Shown: piece after piece, positions 35,494 through 44,168 of the stretch
How positions within the stretch are numbered: the stretch's first letter is position 1
How the letters are laid out: each line of letters opens with the position of its first letter
Assembly: GCF_001429185.1 (NCBI RefSeq)
Contig: NZ_LMIW01000008.1
Location: 1,068,344-1,132,343 of the forward strand
Length of the DNA stretch: 64,000 bases
Reading direction: 5' to 3'
Source: Terrabacter sp. Root85
GTDB taxonomy: Bacteria > Actinomycetota > Actinomycetes > Actinomycetales > Dermatophilaceae
Translations under genes and position numbers: made by a program
The notes under the pieces: generated by a model
The model's database searches: none
What the model saw: only the letters and a program-made list of their open reading frames with translations
What the model was told of the DNA's origin: nothing

Positions 35494-36666
35494 TTACAGG
35501 CAGGCGCGGAGGGCCCGGCAGAGCGCTTCGGCGCGGTCGTCAGGTACACCGCCGGGGCGGAGGGTTTGGTACCCGAAGGAGAGCTGCTGCTCGAGGTTGG
35601 CGAACCCCAGCTGACCACCGGCGCCGTCGTGGCCGAAACTTCCGGCGCCCGTCATGCGCCGGCGGAGGGAGTCGGTCATGAAGCCAGTTCCCCACCGGTT
35701 GCCCTCGTCGACGCCGACGTACGGTGCGCCGACCGAGAGTGGGAGCCGGGCGTCACGGACGGTGCCAGGCTGCAGCAGCCGCACCCCGTCCACGTCGCTG
35801 ACGGTTGCGGCGTAGAGCTTGGCGAGGTCGTGGGCGGTGGTGACGAGGTTCCCGGCGGGGATCTCAGGCTCCAGCCAGTCAGCCCGGTTCACGGCGCTGA
35901 ACAGATCCAGCCCGTCGAAGGCGCCCAGACCCATCACCCGGTCGAGCATTGCTGCGTCGACGGTGTCGATGGCGGGCGTCGCGTCGGGCGCGGCGGGTAG
36001 GGGCTCTCCGATCAGGGCCAGGTCGGGGTCGTCCAGGTGCGCTCCGAAGGTCATGTGCAGGCCGAGTGGCTCGGTGATCTTCTCGCGTAGCCACTGGCTC
36101 GGTCGCGATCCAGTGGCCCGGCGCAGCACCTCCCCGGCGAGCCATCCCACCGTCATGGCGTGGTAGGCGTATGCGGTGCCCGGGGCCCACAGCGGCGCCT
36201 GCTTCTCGAGCGCCTGGGTGACGGGCGTCCAGTCTTGGACCTGTTGCGCGGTGAGCGGCTCGGTAGGCGCGATCAACCCGGCCTGGTGGGCGAGGACCTG
36301 CCGGACGGTGATGGCGTCCTTGCCGTTTGCGGCGAACTCCGGCCAGTAGTGCGCGACCGGGTAGTCGAGCTCGAGCTGGCCTGCTTCGGCCGCCATGAGT
36401 AGGCAGACGGTGGTGACTCCCTTGCTGACGGAGAACAGCACGCTACGAGTGTCGTGGGTGAACGGGGCACCGTCAGAGCCGTCGGGGTGCTCGGTGCCTC
36501 CCGTGCGGTTGGTGGTACCGGCCCAGAGGTCAACGAGTAGCTTCCCGCCGACGTAGACCGCGCAGGCAGCGCCGGTGTCGCCGCGCTCATCGAAGTTGGC
36601 GACGAACGCGTCGGCGACGCGCCCGAAACCTTCGGCGACGTCTCCCTCGTACTTGGTGACGGTCAT
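35494..36666 (-). CDS. serine hydrolase of the beta-lactamase/esterase (class C) family
   Basis: A 390-aa enzyme with the S-x-x-K nucleophile motif (FSVSKGVTT, about 80) and the Tyr motif YAYHAMTVG (about 165) of the class C beta-lactamase, EstB and peptidase group. There is no export signal, so a cytoplasmic esterase or peptidase is likelier than a true beta-lactamase. Its start overlaps the stop of the ABC-transporter ATPase gene (ATGA), placing it in the oligopeptide-transporter operon. Confidence 0.82.
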   Translation of the reverse strand: MTVTKYEGDVAEGFGRVADAFVANFDERGDTGAACAVYVGGKLLVDLWAGTTNRTGGTEHPDGSDGAPFTHDTRSVLFSVSKGVTTVCLLMAAEAGQLELDYPVAHYWPEFAANGKDAITVRQVLAHQAGLIAPTEPLTAQQVQDWTPVTQALEKQAPLWAPGTAYAYHAMTVGWLAGEVLRRATGSRPSQWLREKITEPLGLHMTFGAHLDDPDLALIGEPLPAAPDATPAIDTVDAAMLDRVMGLGAFDGLDLFSAVNRADWLEPEIPAGNLVTTAHDLAKLYAATVSDVDGVRLLQPGTVRDARLPLSVGAPYVGVDEGNRWGTGFMTDSLRRRMTGAGSFGHDGAGGQLGFANLEQQLSFGYQTLRPGGVPDDRAEALCRALRACL

Positions 36667-37901
36667 GACGACTCCTGCATGGATCGGTATTGAGGCGCTC
36701 GGCTCGGCGCAAACTGGTCTTGGACGGACGACACGGCGCCGCGGTCGGCGCGCAGACCATCGCCGTCAGCGTGAGGCTCCCCCGCGGGATCGGGAGGTGC
36801 CACCTCTGGGATGCTGCGTCCCCCAGTGGCGGAAGGGGCCGGGAGGGTCGTGTCGGGCACCTCGCTTCGCCATTCGGGGTAGCGGTGGCACGCCACTGAC
36901 CGCCCGTCCGGCAGCAGCCGCAGCGGGGGCCGTTGTCGGCTGCAGATGTCGCGGGCGACGGGACAGCGCGACACGAAGGCACAGCTGCCGGCTCCGCCCG
37001 AAACGTCTGCGGGCAGGGCGGGCTGGGGCAGCTTGGCCTCGTGGACGAGCTGGCGCTGCTGTTGCCGTGCGCGTTGGATCGTGGGGTCGGCCACGGGCGC
37101 GGAGAGCAGCAGCTCGTGCGTGTAAGGGTGGGCTGGCTGCGCGGTGACGAGGCGGGTGGGCCCGACCTCCATGACCTGGCCCCGGTAGAGGACGGTGACG
37201 TCGTGGCAGACGTGCCGCACGACGGACATGTCGTGGGAGATGAACAGGTAGCTCACTCCGTGCTCCTCCTGCAGGTCGCTGAGCAGGTTGAGGATCTGTG
37301 CCTGCACGGACAGGTCCAGGGCGCTGACGGACTCGTCGCAGATGACGAGCCGGGGTGAGGTCATCAGGGCCCGCGCGATCGAGATGCGTTGGCGCTGTCC
37401 TCCGGAGAACTGGCCCGGCAGCCGGTCGGCCGCATCGGGGCTCAGGCCGACATCCTCGAGCATCTGGGCGGTGCGTGTCCGGATCTCGCTCTTGGACGGC
37501 ACGCCTTGGGCGCGCATGGGTTCGGCCAGGCTGCGCCCGATGGTCCAGGACGGGTTCAGAGAGCTGTTCGGGTCTTGGAACACTGCCTGCAGGGTCCGGC
37601 CGAGGGACCGGCGTGGTGCTCCGGACAGGGTGGTGATGTCCTTGCCGTCGAGCTGGACGGTGCCGGACTGGACCGGCACCAGCCCGAGGACGGCGTTGGC
37701 GAGGGTCGACTTGCCGGAGCCGGACTCGCCGATGAGGCCCATGGTGCGGCCTTGGGGCACGGTGAGGCTGACATCGTCCAAGGCCCAGAACGTGTTCTCG
37801 GCGCGGCGGCGGCGGAACCCGACCCGAAGGTTGGCCACCTGTAGGACGGGCATGGTCGTGTCGTCGACGGCGGTGACGTCGGTGGAGTCCATGGTGCTCA
37901 T
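36663..37901 (-). CDS. oligopeptide/dipeptide ABC transporter ATPase (DppF type)
   Basis: A 412-aa ATPase with Walker A (GESGSGKS), the signature LPGQFSGGQRQR, Walker B (LVICDESVSALD), the H-loop His (FISHDMS) and the oligopeptide C-terminal motif with spaced cysteines (CAFVSRCPVARDIC). About 75 extra residues follow, rich in Pro, Asp and Arg, with no known role. ATG 37901 overlaps the previous stop (ATGA) and follows AAGGAG. It powers import together with the fused permease-ATPase encoded just upstream. Confidence 0.9.
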   Translation of the reverse strand: MSTMDSTDVTAVDDTTMPVLQVANLRVGFRRRRAENTFWALDDVSLTVPQGRTMGLIGESGSGKSTLANAVLGLVPVQSGTVQLDGKDITTLSGAPRRSLGRTLQAVFQDPNSSLNPSWTIGRSLAEPMRAQGVPSKSEIRTRTAQMLEDVGLSPDAADRLPGQFSGGQRQRISIARALMTSPRLVICDESVSALDLSVQAQILNLLSDLQEEHGVSYLFISHDMSVVRHVCHDVTVLYRGQVMEVGPTRLVTAQPAHPYTHELLLSAPVADPTIQRARQQQRQLVHEAKLPQPALPADVSGGAGSCAFVSRCPVARDICSRQRPPLRLLPDGRSVACHRYPEWRSEVPDTTLPAPSATGGRSIPEVAPPDPAGEPHADGDGLRADRGAVSSVQDQFAPSRAPQYRSMQESS

Positions 37902-39928
37902 CGCGGCATCGCTCCTTCGCTGACAAGCTCTTCGATGCGGATGCAGCGGGTGTCCGACTGGCCCGATACGGCCAGGAGGGGGATGGGGGCCCGCGTGCAC
38001 TGGTCACGTGCGAAGGTGCACCGGCTCGCGAACCGGCATCCGGTTGGCCAGGATCCGGGTGGCGGGACCCTGCCCGGCAGGGTCGGCAGGCGCGAGCTTT
38101 CGGCAGCCAGGCTCGGCTCGGCGGCGAGCAGCGCCGCCGTATAAGGGAACCGGGGGTGGGTGAAGAGGGTCTGCACGTCGGCGCGTTCGACGACCTCACC
38201 GGCGTACATGACAACCGCCCGGTCGGCGATCCCGGCGATCACGCCCCAGTCGTGGGTGATCAGCAGAACGGCCATCTGTGTGCTCTGCTGCAGCTCGCGC
38301 AGCAACCGCAGGATCTCGCCCTGCACGGTCACGTCCAGTGCGGTGGTCGGTTCGTCGGCGACCAGCAGCTGCGGCCGGCCGGCCAGGGCGATGGCGATGT
38401 TTACGCGTTGAGCCATGCCGCCGGAGATCTCGTGCGGGTAGGTGCGCAGCACTCGCTCCGGATCCGGGATCTTCACCTGCTCGAGCAGCTCGATCGCTCG
38501 AGTCCGCCGCTGGGTGTGCGACGTGTCATCGTGGACGGCGATGACCTCCATCAGCTGACTGCCGATGGTGTGGGTCGGGTCGAGGCTTCCCAGCGCGTCT
38601 TGAGCGACGTACCCGATGCCCGAGCCGCGAATGGCACGGTAGGCGGCCGGGCCGCCGGCTACCAGGTCAGTGCCTTGGAAGATCACCTCCCCCGCGGACG
38701 CGGTGAGGCCCTCCGGCAGCAGACCCAGCACGGCCAGTGCGGTGACGCTCTTGCCGCAGCCGGACTCTCCGACGACGCCGACGACCTCCCCGAGGTGGAT
38801 GACGAAGGTCGCGTCGTCGACCAGCGTGGTCGGCTGCGGCCCAGCAGTGGTGACGGCGAGGTGCCGCACTTCGAGCAACGCCGAGCTCCGCGCCTCGAGG
38901 GTTACCTCTCCGGGACGAAGTGTGGGCGTCCTCTCGTGCGCCGTGGCTTCTTTGGACGCAGGCTGTGCGTCGCGCCGGGCGGCGGCTGCTCTGCGGGATC
39001 GGCGGCTGGGCCGCGCGGAGTTGGTGGCCTCCCCGGAGGTGAGGTCCCGGATGGTGTCTCCGAGCAGCCCGAGGGCCAGGACGGTCACGGCAAGGATCAC
39101 GCCCGGAGGAATCAACAGCCACGATGTCTCGGTGATGACGGTCGAGGCCTCGCCGATCATCCCACCCCACGTGGGACTGTCGGAGCTGAGCAGACCCAGG
39201 AACGCGAGGGCGGCCTGCACGCCCAGGGTGACCCCGGCGAAGACCGTCGCCTGCGCGAGGATGGGGCCCAGGACGCGGCGCAGGATGTGGGTCGCCATGA
39301 TGCGGGCGTTGCGGACTCCGGCCACCTTGGCGGCGGTCACGAACAGCTCCTCCCGGACCACGAGCGTCGCCCCTCGGACGACCCGCACCAGACCAGGCGC
39401 GGCCAGGACCGCGAGGGTGACCATCGCCGCCGACGGGCTCGAGGAGAACACGCCGAGCACGACCAGCACGAGGATGATCGGGGGAACCGCCAACATCAGC
39501 TCGGTCACACGCCCCACGATGGCGTCGAACCTACCGCCTCTGTACCCGGCGATGATCCCGACCGGGATGCCGAGGACGAGGAACACGACAAGCGCGATGA
39601 GGGAGTTCTGCAGCGACGGGATGATGCCGTACAGCAACCGGCTCAGCACGTCCCGCCCAAGGGTGTCGGTGCCGAGCAGGTGGGTGGTTGATGGTCCTTG
39701 AAGGACCTCTGACAGGCTCTGCTGGTCCGGTGGGAACGGTGCGATGCTCGAGGCGAGCAGCCCCGCGAGGACCAACAGGGCCAGGTATGTCACTGCGGTG
39801 AACCCGCGCGGCTGGCGAAGCAGTGAACGCGCCCAGCGGGCTCGCGCCGTGGTCGCGCCCGGCATCTCGGCCGTCCCCGATGGTCCGAGGGCTGCGATTG
39901 GCTCGCTGAGGACTGAGTTCTCGGTCAT
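37898..39928 (-). CDS. fused permease (DppC type) and ATPase (DppD type) of the oligopeptide transporter
   Basis: A 676-aa natural fusion. Residues 1 to about 300 form the DppC permease with five or six membrane helices, the DTLGRDVLSR segment and the ATPase-docking EAA-type loop (KVAGVRNARIMATHILRRV). After a charged linker comes the DppD ATPase: GESGCGKS, signature YPHEISGGMAQR, Walker B LLVADEPTTALD and the C-terminal GCRFASRC motif. Such fusions are known in actinobacteria. It overlaps both neighbours by ATGA and so is tightly coupled. Confidence 0.9.
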   Translation of the reverse strand: MTENSVLSEPIAALGPSGTAEMPGATTARARWARSLLRQPRGFTAVTYLALLVLAGLLASSIAPFPPDQQSLSEVLQGPSTTHLLGTDTLGRDVLSRLLYGIIPSLQNSLIALVVFLVLGIPVGIIAGYRGGRFDAIVGRVTELMLAVPPIILVLVVLGVFSSSPSAAMVTLAVLAAPGLVRVVRGATLVVREELFVTAAKVAGVRNARIMATHILRRVLGPILAQATVFAGVTLGVQAALAFLGLLSSDSPTWGGMIGEASTVITETSWLLIPPGVILAVTVLALGLLGDTIRDLTSGEATNSARPSRRSRRAAAARRDAQPASKEATAHERTPTLRPGEVTLEARSSALLEVRHLAVTTAGPQPTTLVDDATFVIHLGEVVGVVGESGCGKSVTALAVLGLLPEGLTASAGEVIFQGTDLVAGGPAAYRAIRGSGIGYVAQDALGSLDPTHTIGSQLMEVIAVHDDTSHTQRRTRAIELLEQVKIPDPERVLRTYPHEISGGMAQRVNIAIALAGRPQLLVADEPTTALDVTVQGEILRLLRELQQSTQMAVLLITHDWGVIAGIADRAVVMYAGEVVERADVQTLFTHPRFPYTAALLAAEPSLAAESSRLPTLPGRVPPPGSWPTGCRFASRCTFARDQCTRAPIPLLAVSGQSDTRCIRIEELVSEGAMPR

Positions 39929-40863
39929 GTCAGACGCACCCTGGGGTTGAAGTAGCCGTACGCCAGGTCCACGGCGAGGTTCACCACGATGACGATGAGG
40001 GTGAAGTACACGACGACTCCTTGGATGAGGGGGAAGTCATGGGCAGCGGTGGCCTGCACGGCGGTGCTGCCCAGACCTGGGATGGCGAAGATGAACTCCA
40101 CTGCGACCGTGCCGCTCAGGGCACCGACGAACACCAGCCCGACGACGGTGAGGATCGGGATCGCGGCGTTGCGCAGTGCGTGACGGAAGAGGATCGAACG
40201 GTCGGAGATGCCGGCCGCTCGCAGGGTCCGCACGAAGGGGCGATCCAGCGCCGTGGCGACGGCGTCGCGGGTCTGTTTGGCGATGATCGCGACGGCCGGA
40301 ACCGCAAGGGTGATAACGGGCAGGACGAGGGAGCTGGCCCACCCGATCGGGTCTTCGAGCGGATCCACGTAGCCGTTCGGGGGGAACAGCTGCAGCTCGA
40401 CGGCGAACACCACGACGAGGATGAGCCCGAGCCAGAAGTCCGGCACGGCCAACCCGATCACCGACACGGTGTCGACCAGTCGGCCGATGCGCCCACGGCG
40501 GGCGCCGCGCACACCGAGGGCGATCCCGACCACAGCGGCCAAGAGCGTGGCACCGATGATCAGCGAGAGGGAGGCACCGATCCTGGAGTTCAGCTCGTCG
40601 ACCACCGGGGTGCGGCTGATCAGTGAAGTGCCGAGGTCGCCGTGCAGGGCGTTGGTCAGCCAGTGCCAGTACTGCTCCCACAGTGGAAGGTCCAGGCCGA
40701 GCTGGTGACGGGCCTCCTGCAGCTGTTCCTCTGTGGCGTTCTGCCCCAGCAACGAGCGGGCAGCATCACCGGGGAGGAGACCGACAGCGATGAAGGATAC
40801 GGCGGCAGCGGCCAGGACGAGTGGCACGGACCACAGGAGCCGCCGTGCGACGAGTCTGAGCAT
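39925..40863 (-). CDS. oligopeptide ABC transporter permease (DppB type)
   Basis: A 312-aa permease with six membrane helices. The N-terminal LVARRLLWSVPLVLAAAAVSF start, the periplasmic loop GLDLPLWEQYWHWL, and the docking loop RTLRAAGISDRSILFRHALRN are typical DppB/OppB features. It forms the channel with the DppC half of the next protein. It is 25 bases downstream of the binding-protein gene. Confidence 0.9.
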   Translation of the reverse strand: MLRLVARRLLWSVPLVLAAAAVSFIAVGLLPGDAARSLLGQNATEEQLQEARHQLGLDLPLWEQYWHWLTNALHGDLGTSLISRTPVVDELNSRIGASLSLIIGATLLAAVVGIALGVRGARRGRIGRLVDTVSVIGLAVPDFWLGLILVVVFAVELQLFPPNGYVDPLEDPIGWASSLVLPVITLAVPAVAIIAKQTRDAVATALDRPFVRTLRAAGISDRSILFRHALRNAAIPILTVVGLVFVGALSGTVAVEFIFAIPGLGSTAVQATAAHDFPLIQGVVVYFTLIVIVVNLAVDLAYGYFNPRVRLT

Positions 40864-40888
40864 CAGGTGATCTCCGTCCGGTCCGCGC

Positions 40889-42475
40889 TCAGCCGGCCGG
40901 CCTGATCTCGGTCAGCCATGGCACGCCCGAGTTCCCAGAGGTGGCGTCGAGGCCGGTGATGCCCTTGGTCGTGTAGTAGCTCAGCGGTGCCCCGACCACA
41001 GGGACCGACCAGGCCTGCTCGACCAGGCGGGCGTTGATCTGCTTCTGCAGCGCCGCGCCCTGCTCCTCGTCGGCTGCGTAGTACTGGGCGTACAGCTTGT
41101 CGAGCTCGGCGTCCTTGTAGTGGAAGGGGTTGAAGGGTCCGGCGGGGTTGATGAACCCGGCGTACAGGCTTGCCATGTTGGCCAGGCCATAACCCATGAC
41201 CGCGGTGGGGTACTTGGTCGACAGCATCCCGATGACGTAGTCATTGACGCCCGGCTTCGTCGTGATCTTCAGCGTCACCCCGGCAGCGGACAGCTGTCCG
41301 GAGATCGCCTGCATCAGCTTGTTCAGACCGGCCACCGTCGTGTCGATCGACTCGAGTGTGATCCCGTTCGGGTACCCGGCCTCGGCGAGAAGCTGCTTTG
41401 CCTTGGCAACGTCGTAGGGGTAGCGCTCGTTCAGCGCCGTGTCGTACGCGGCTTGCCCGGTGAGCGAGTACTGGCTCAACGCGAGGGCCTCGTCGCCGTA
41501 GAGCGCCTTCGCGATGGCCTTGCGGTCGACGGCGTAGTTCAGCGCCTGCCGGACCCGCACATCGCCAACTGGCTTGCTGATGGTGCCACTGCGATCGAGC
41601 AGGTTGAGCCCGGACATGGCCTGCGGCGGGGCGATGACGTTGAGCCCGGCGCTCTTGGCGGCTGAGAGCGTGGTCGGGTCACCGAGCGCGGCCTGGACCT
41701 GACCCGAGCGCATCGACTGGATCATCGAGGACGGGTTGGCGATGACCCGCAGCGTCACCTTCTTCCAGTGCTGCCGGTCCTTGTTCCAGTAGTTCGGGTT
41801 GGGCACGAACGTGTAGTGGTCGCCGCTGACGGTCTGGGCGGCGTCGAGCATGTACGGGCCGGCCCCGGCCGTGCTCTTGTCCAGAGTGCTGGGGTTGGCC
41901 ACCGCTTTGGGGCTGGCGATGTTGCCGAGCCCGAAGGCCTGGGCGAAGTTGAACGTCAGGCTGGGGTCGCTGCTCTTGAGCGTGATCCGGACGGTCATCG
42001 GACCGGTGGCGTCGATGGTGGTGACGTTGGCGAGCAGTGGGGCCAGCGAGCCGGTCTTCTGTGCCCGCAGGTAGTCGAGGTAGGTCTTGACGGCCTTGGC
42101 GTCCAGGGTTTCCCCGTCGCTGAACTTCACCCCGTTTCGCAGCGTCATCTCGTAGACCTTGTTGCTGCTGCCTGCGACGTAGCCGAACTTGACGGCGAGC
42201 CCCGGCGCGAAGGTGCCGTCCGGCTGCATGACGACCAGCGGGTCGTAGGCCCACTGGTAGGTCGCGCCGTAGGCCGGGTCGCCCACGGCGGGGTTCAGCG
42301 AGGGCGGGCCGGCCTGGGTGCCGAACGTCAGCTCGCTGGGGGCAGCGGAGGCACTTGCGGTGTTCGTCCCGGCGCGGGAGCACGCCGAGAGCGCCACTAC
42401 CGGCAGGACGGCAGCGACGACAGCGGCTCGGGTCAGGGCGCGGCGGCTGGGTCGGAAAGCAGGGTTCGAGGACAT
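40889..42475 (-). CDS. oligopeptide ABC transporter substrate-binding lipoprotein (family 5)
   Basis: A 528-aa lipoprotein. The basic N-terminus and hydrophobic stretch end in the lipobox LSAC (Cys about residue 32), followed by a Ser/Ala linker. The family-5 binding domain includes the typical YDPLVVM, NGVKFSDGETLDAKAV and DVRVRQALNYAVDR segments. It captures the ligand outside the membrane; peptides are the commonest but not the only ligands. It is the first gene of the operon, under three LacI-type operators. Confidence 0.9.
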   Translation of the reverse strand: MSSNPAFRPSRRALTRAAVVAAVLPVVALSACSRAGTNTASASAAPSELTFGTQAGPPSLNPAVGDPAYGATYQWAYDPLVVMQPDGTFAPGLAVKFGYVAGSSNKVYEMTLRNGVKFSDGETLDAKAVKTYLDYLRAQKTGSLAPLLANVTTIDATGPMTVRITLKSSDPSLTFNFAQAFGLGNIASPKAVANPSTLDKSTAGAGPYMLDAAQTVSGDHYTFVPNPNYWNKDRQHWKKVTLRVIANPSSMIQSMRSGQVQAALGDPTTLSAAKSAGLNVIAPPQAMSGLNLLDRSGTISKPVGDVRVRQALNYAVDRKAIAKALYGDEALALSQYSLTGQAAYDTALNERYPYDVAKAKQLLAEAGYPNGITLESIDTTVAGLNKLMQAISGQLSAAGVTLKITTKPGVNDYVIGMLSTKYPTAVMGYGLANMASLYAGFINPAGPFNPFHYKDAELDKLYAQYYAADEEQGAALQKQINARLVEQAWSVPVVGAPLSYYTTKGITGLDATSGNSGVPWLTEIRPAG

Positions 42476-42496
42476 CTAAGACTCCGTTGGCTCAGT

Positions 42497-42592
42497 GCTA
42501 ACTGCGTTTAGCGACTTTCCGGAGGTTAGACGCGTCAGTTGGGAACTGTCAAGGGCTAACCCGATATAGCAGTCGGGCTAACGCGGTCTAGC
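42497..42592. promoter_or_regulatory. three 16-bp GCTA-N8-TAGC operators of the LacI regulator
   Basis: Three dyads of one design stand between the binding-protein gene and the LacI gene: 42497-42512 (GCTAACTGCGTTTAGC), 42555-42570 (GCTAACCCGATATAGC) and 42577-42592 (GCTAACGCGGTCTAGC). All start GCTAA and end TAGC. The second and third are 22 bp apart, two helical turns. The 16-bp length is usual for LacI family sites. Confidence 0.75.
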
Positions 42593-42654
42593 CCAGGCGC
42601 CACGCCTCCACTAGGGTGGGAGGGCAGCCACACCGGAGCGAAAGGACGAGCCAC

Positions 42655-43875
42655 GTGACCGCGCAGAGCCACTCAGCCGACTCCTCTCCTGATGACCCCG
42701 ACCACTCGCAGCGTGACCGCATAGGGAATGCCCTTCCCGAAGCAGCGCCTGGTCCCGAGAAGAGGCCGGCCATGTCCGCGAAGTCGAAGCGGAAGTCCAC
42801 CAGACCAAGCCGCGGCCAGGCCGGCGCCGGGTCCCGTCGGGTCACCCTGGCGCAGGTCGCCGAGGCCGCTGGCGTGTCGCGTTCTGCGGCGTCCTTCGTC
42901 ATGACCGGGCGCACCGATCAGCGCATCTCCGAGGAGACACAGGCACGGGTGCGCTCGGCCGCCGCAACCCTGGGCTACCGCCCGGACGTGACCTCCCAGA
43001 TCCTGCGCACCGGGCAGTCCGGCACCATCGCGCTCGTGTCCGAGTTCGTGGCCAGCACCCCCTACGCCAACCGCATCATCGGCGCGGCCCTCGACCAGGC
43101 CCGCAAGCACGACACGGTGATGTTCATCGCCGAGACGCTCGGCGAGAAGGACACCGAGGAGCGCCTGCTGCACAACCTCCTCGACCGCCGGGTTGACGGG
43201 TTTGTCTACGCGTCCATGTTCACTCAGAACGTGACCATCCCCGACGTACTCCGGGGAGTCCCGCTTGTGCTGCTGAACTGCTGCGCATCTGACGATCGCG
43301 TCCCCATGGTCATCCCGGACGAGGTGGGGGCCGGGCGGACAGCGGCCCAGGCGCTGTTGCGCCATGGCCACCGCGACCGCATTCACTACATCGGCGGACC
43401 AACATCGGACTTCCGGGGAGGCCCCGAATGGGGTGGACGCGTGGGCACCGCCGTTCTCGACCGACTCGCCGGGGTGAAAGAAGAACTGGCCCACGCCAAC
43501 CTGCGGCTTGCCGGCATCAGCGAGACCGACAACTGGGAACCGCGTAACGGGCGCGAGGCGGTAGCCAACCTGCTCGCCCACGGTACGAGGCCCACAGCGC
43601 TCATCTGTGCCAACGACCGCCTCGCCTTCGGCGCTTACCAGGCCCTCGCCGCTGCAGGACTGCGCATCCCAGAAGACGTGTCTATCGTGTCGTTCGACCA
43701 CTCAGACCTTGCCGGCTGGCTCCAGCCATCACTCAACTCCATCGCCCTACCCCACGAGGAAATGGGCGCTCTAGCCGTCGACCTGCTGATGTCCGAGAAG
43801 CCGCGCACCGGCAAACACGCCATCCGCATGACCCTTCACCAGGGCAACTCCATCAGCACGCCTCACCCATCCTGA
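42655..43875 (+). CDS. LacI-family transcriptional regulator
   Basis: A 406-aa regulator: a 60-residue charged extension, the LacI helix-turn-helix and hinge (VTLAQVAEAAGVSRSAASFVM to TLGYRPD), then the periplasmic-binding-protein-like ligand domain. The ligand-type segments FVYASMFT, TALICANDRLAFGAYQAL and VSIVSFDHSDLA are typical. GTG 42655 follows AAAGGA; the ATG at 42772, after AGAAGAGG, would give a more usual 367-aa length, so either start is possible. It is divergent from the oligopeptide-transporter operon and probably represses it through the three operators in between. Unusually, the partner transporter is of the peptide rather than sugar type. Confidence 0.88.
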   Translation: MTAQSHSADSSPDDPDHSQRDRIGNALPEAAPGPEKRPAMSAKSKRKSTRPSRGQAGAGSRRVTLAQVAEAAGVSRSAASFVMTGRTDQRISEETQARVRSAAATLGYRPDVTSQILRTGQSGTIALVSEFVASTPYANRIIGAALDQARKHDTVMFIAETLGEKDTEERLLHNLLDRRVDGFVYASMFTQNVTIPDVLRGVPLVLLNCCASDDRVPMVIPDEVGAGRTAAQALLRHGHRDRIHYIGGPTSDFRGGPEWGGRVGTAVLDRLAGVKEELAHANLRLAGISETDNWEPRNGREAVANLLAHGTRPTALICANDRLAFGAYQALAAAGLRIPEDVSIVSFDHSDLAGWLQPSLNSIALPHEEMGALAVDLLMSEKPRTGKHAIRMTLHQGNSISTPHPS

Positions 43876-44168
43876 GGCACTGACCGCGCAAGGGACGTCC
43901 CGATACGACTTCCTCGGCAGGACCCCGCTCAACGCGGCTACTAAGAGACTTCACGCATGATCGATGTCGGGCCAGACTCGATCTAGGTGCTCGGCGGGAC
44001 GCTCTCAATCGCGGCTGCCCACCCGGCTCGCTCGGGTGTGGCTCTCAACTGGACTGCGCCTCGTCGGGCACCGTGACGAGGCGTGGCTCAAGAGGGGACT
44101 GCCCAGCTCGTAGTAGCACTGCCCACCTCGCCGTTCTCCCTATCGGTTCGAGGAGTGCAGGAGGCGCC
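43876..44168. other. non-coding left flank of the IS110 transposase, possible bridge-RNA region
   Basis: About 290 bases before the transposase hold no gene. IS110-group elements (IS621 type) encode a bridge RNA in the non-coding end before the transposase. Here a strong hairpin lies at 44056-44084: GCCTCGTC pairs with GACGAGGC across 9 bases and extends by further pairs. A bridge RNA is suggested by position and structure only, and the IS end is not defined. Confidence 0.4.

Noticed and set aside
35494..36666. antibiotic-resistance beta-lactamase
   Set aside because: The protein has S-x-x-K and Tyr motifs but no export signal, and it sits in a transporter operon; an esterase or peptidase is likelier.
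38156..39691. 511-residue plus-strand frame opposite the permease-ATPase fusion
   Set aside because: Shadow; Arg/Gly/Asp-rich and without recognisable segments.
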